Below the pieces are notes generated by a model. It was not told the DNA's origin, ran no database searches, and saw only the letters and a program-made list of their open reading frames with translations. From Lytechinus variegatus (lineage: Eukaryota > Echinodermata > Echinoidea > Temnopleuroida > Toxopneustidae): a DNA stretch of 64,000 nucleotides. How positions within the stretch are numbered: position 1 is the first letter of the stretch; each line of letters begins with the position of its first letter. Shown piece by piece: positions 62,394 through 64,000 of the stretch. The position numbers were made by a program, and so were the translations under genes. The stretch lies in contig NC_054755.1 in the NCBI RefSeq assembly GCF_018143015.1, positions 12,936,124 through 13,000,123 of the forward strand, given 5' to 3'.

Positions 62394-63659
62394 AATACCG
62401 TTAATTACCAGTAAACCGACAGTTTTAGGTCCTCTCCGAAGGAGAGTAGACGATGGCGAATATTCATTTTGACTGATCATGCTGGTCACTCTGGGGTCAC
62501 TAGATCTAAGATGAAAAGTGGGTCACTGATAAATTTTGCCATTTTTTTTGCTCGAATTGCATTAGATGTACGAAAGTCACGATGAGTTTATTTAATAAGT
62601 ATTTTCATTCAAATTATGCATGAACATTTTGACAAAAATTGTGCCTCTGCACTTGAGATTCATGTTAAACCCCGATGATGACGGTTTATTTCCAATTCGT
62701 CTAATGCCAATTCGTCTAACTGCCAACTCGTCTACTATCATAAATTGGTCTACCATCAGTTCGCCAATATTCACATGGTCTAATTGCCAATTCGTCCACT
62801 CACCGTTTCGTCTAAACACCAGTTGTTCCAATAACTATTTATTCCATATACAATTTGGTCTAATTGGACTTAGTGTTAATTATGCAAATTTATGAAAACG
62901 AAATGGATATTAGACCAATTGGTTATGAGACGAAATGGTAATAGACGAAATGGTGATTAGACGAAGTGATGAATGGACCAAATGATTATTGGACCAAATG
63001 GCTGTTAGACGAAATGTTGATGGACGGAATGGCATTAGAATAAATGAAAATATACCATTGGGGTGAGCGGACGAGTTGGAAGTAGACCAATTGGAAATTT
63101 ACCTCGATGACCACTCTGACCTTAAATCGTACACCTTTATTAGCATGGTAATTATATGTTAAACCACTTTCTTCTCTTATTTGCCTAACCTCAACAGTCG
63201 AATGGAGAAAAGGTAAACATATTTGCCATACCAGGTCTATGGGGTTCTGTTACGTAATAGAGTATTTTTCCTTTATTCCCGGACCTCGAAAAATATACGA
63301 ATTCAAATCTTTGTAAATAAAAGGAAACCTTTTGGCCACCGGGCTAAATGGTAAAGGAGAGCGGTTGTGTAGGTGAACACGGTACGTGCAAGATCCATTT
63401 ACTCTCAAACACGAATGCTCACACAAAAACGAATGCATCGGGACAGCATGGAATAAAAAGTCACCGAAAGTTTAAAGAAAACTGTTCGAAAATATGAAGG
63501 AGATTTTTTCGGAAAGATGCATTTATGGTAAGTGACATCTTGTATTTAGCTTCTACGATGTTTTTCGTATACTTTTCGTTGTTTATATCATGATTGCTAT
63601 ACTTCATGTACTTTGTAAATGTGTTGACGGAAATATGATGTAAATTAAATTTTATCTAT
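62394..63659. other. Distal region, no gene seen
   Basis: Contains the inverted-repeat element 62675-63110; the remainder shows no coding frame with family likeness. Confidence 0.5.
62675..63110. repeat. Inverted-repeat element built from TTGGTCTAAT / ATTCGTC motifs
   Basis: The left half (62690-62880) repeats CCAATTCGTCTAA and TTGGTCTAATTG; the right half (62895-63105) carries the reverse complement set (AGACGAAATGG, GGACCAAATGG). The whole can fold as a long imperfect hairpin. A related one-armed copy is at 53535-53715 and a short one at 18195-18295. Confidence 0.65.
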
Positions 63660-63837
63660 CTATCTATCTATGTAGTAGTAGTACTAGTAATAGTAGTTGT
63701 AGAAGTAGTAGTAGCAGGGGTAGTTGTAGAAGTAGAAGTAGTAGCAGTAGTAGTAGTAGTAGTAGTAGTAGCAGTAGTAGAAGTAGTAGTAGTAGCAGGG
63801 GTAGTTGTAGTAGTAGTAGAAGTAGTAGTAGTAGTAA

Positions 63838-63899
<62 letters not shown>

Positions 63900-63900
63900 T
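63660..63900. repeat. (AGT)n microsatellite, ~240 bp
   Basis: AGT/GTA triplets with AGC, AAG and GGT variants. The Leu-rich frame on the minus strand is an artefact. Confidence 0.92.
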
Positions 63901-64000
63901 ATTCATTTATTCATATCGGCTGTCTATTTAGTTATAGGTCGATTTTCTTTGGTTTTTTTTTCAATTCATTAGTTTTTTACCAGAGGGTCCTATAGTTTAA

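Overview
The window looks like nuclear DNA of an echinoderm, most likely a sea urchin. It is AT-rich, its genes have short exons (35-300 bp) and large repeat-filled introns with GT-AG ends, and its interspersed repeats (tRNA-derived SINEs with an L2-like tail, TTAA-flanked foldback elements, hAT and Tc1/mariner relatives, many trinucleotide arrays) are of the kind common in marine deuterostomes. The species cannot be fixed by reading alone.

Three host genes were reconstructed by hand from splice sites, reading phase and protein family memory. (1) Minus strand, 22304 down to 5470: ECT2, the Rho guanine nucleotide exchange factor of cytokinesis, in 19 coding exons giving 883 residues (BRCT0-BRCT1-BRCT2, nuclear-signal linker, DH, PH, basic tail). 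A candidate non-coding first exon and a promoter with CCAAT and CHR-like motifs lie near 25.13-25.23 kb. (2) Plus strand, 29624-31219: an intronless-coding type II membrane sulfotransferase of the heparan sulfate 3-O-/N-sulfotransferase superfamily (531 residues), with an unusual active-site segment. (3) Plus strand, 33014-60214: a membrane-anchored, trefoil-bearing glycoside hydrolase family 31 alpha-glucosidase in 23 coding exons (924 residues), with both catalytic aspartates present and a TATA/CCAAT candidate promoter just upstream. The three genes have no evident shared pathway; ECT2 is transcribed away from the other two.

Most of the rest is mobile or simple-repeat DNA. A whole-looking, very young Ty3/gypsy-type LTR element (48193-52938) sits in an intron of the alpha-glucosidase gene, inside a tRNA-derived SINE that it split. 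Three long inverted-repeat elements flanked by TTAA, a short element with Sleeping Beauty-like ends, two hAT-type elements with 8-bp target duplications, a head-to-tail MITE pair, a LINE 3' end and several SINEs are placed. Tandem arrays include a ~160-bp repeat carrying a nuclear-receptor DR1-like motif in five of about six units (13.6-14.7 kb), a degenerate 10-12 bp minisatellite (40.1-40.8 kb), a self-complementary minisatellite (53.75-54.0 kb), a ~415-bp (ACT)n array and a ~600-bp purine tract.

I found no tRNA or rRNA gene, no CRISPR array and no clearly new multi-gene system. The best leads are the altered sulfotransferase active site, the DR1-bearing tandem element, the trefoil that seems to have lost one whole disulfide pair, and the TTAA foldback family. 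All splice junctions and family calls come from reading; no alignment or search was run.
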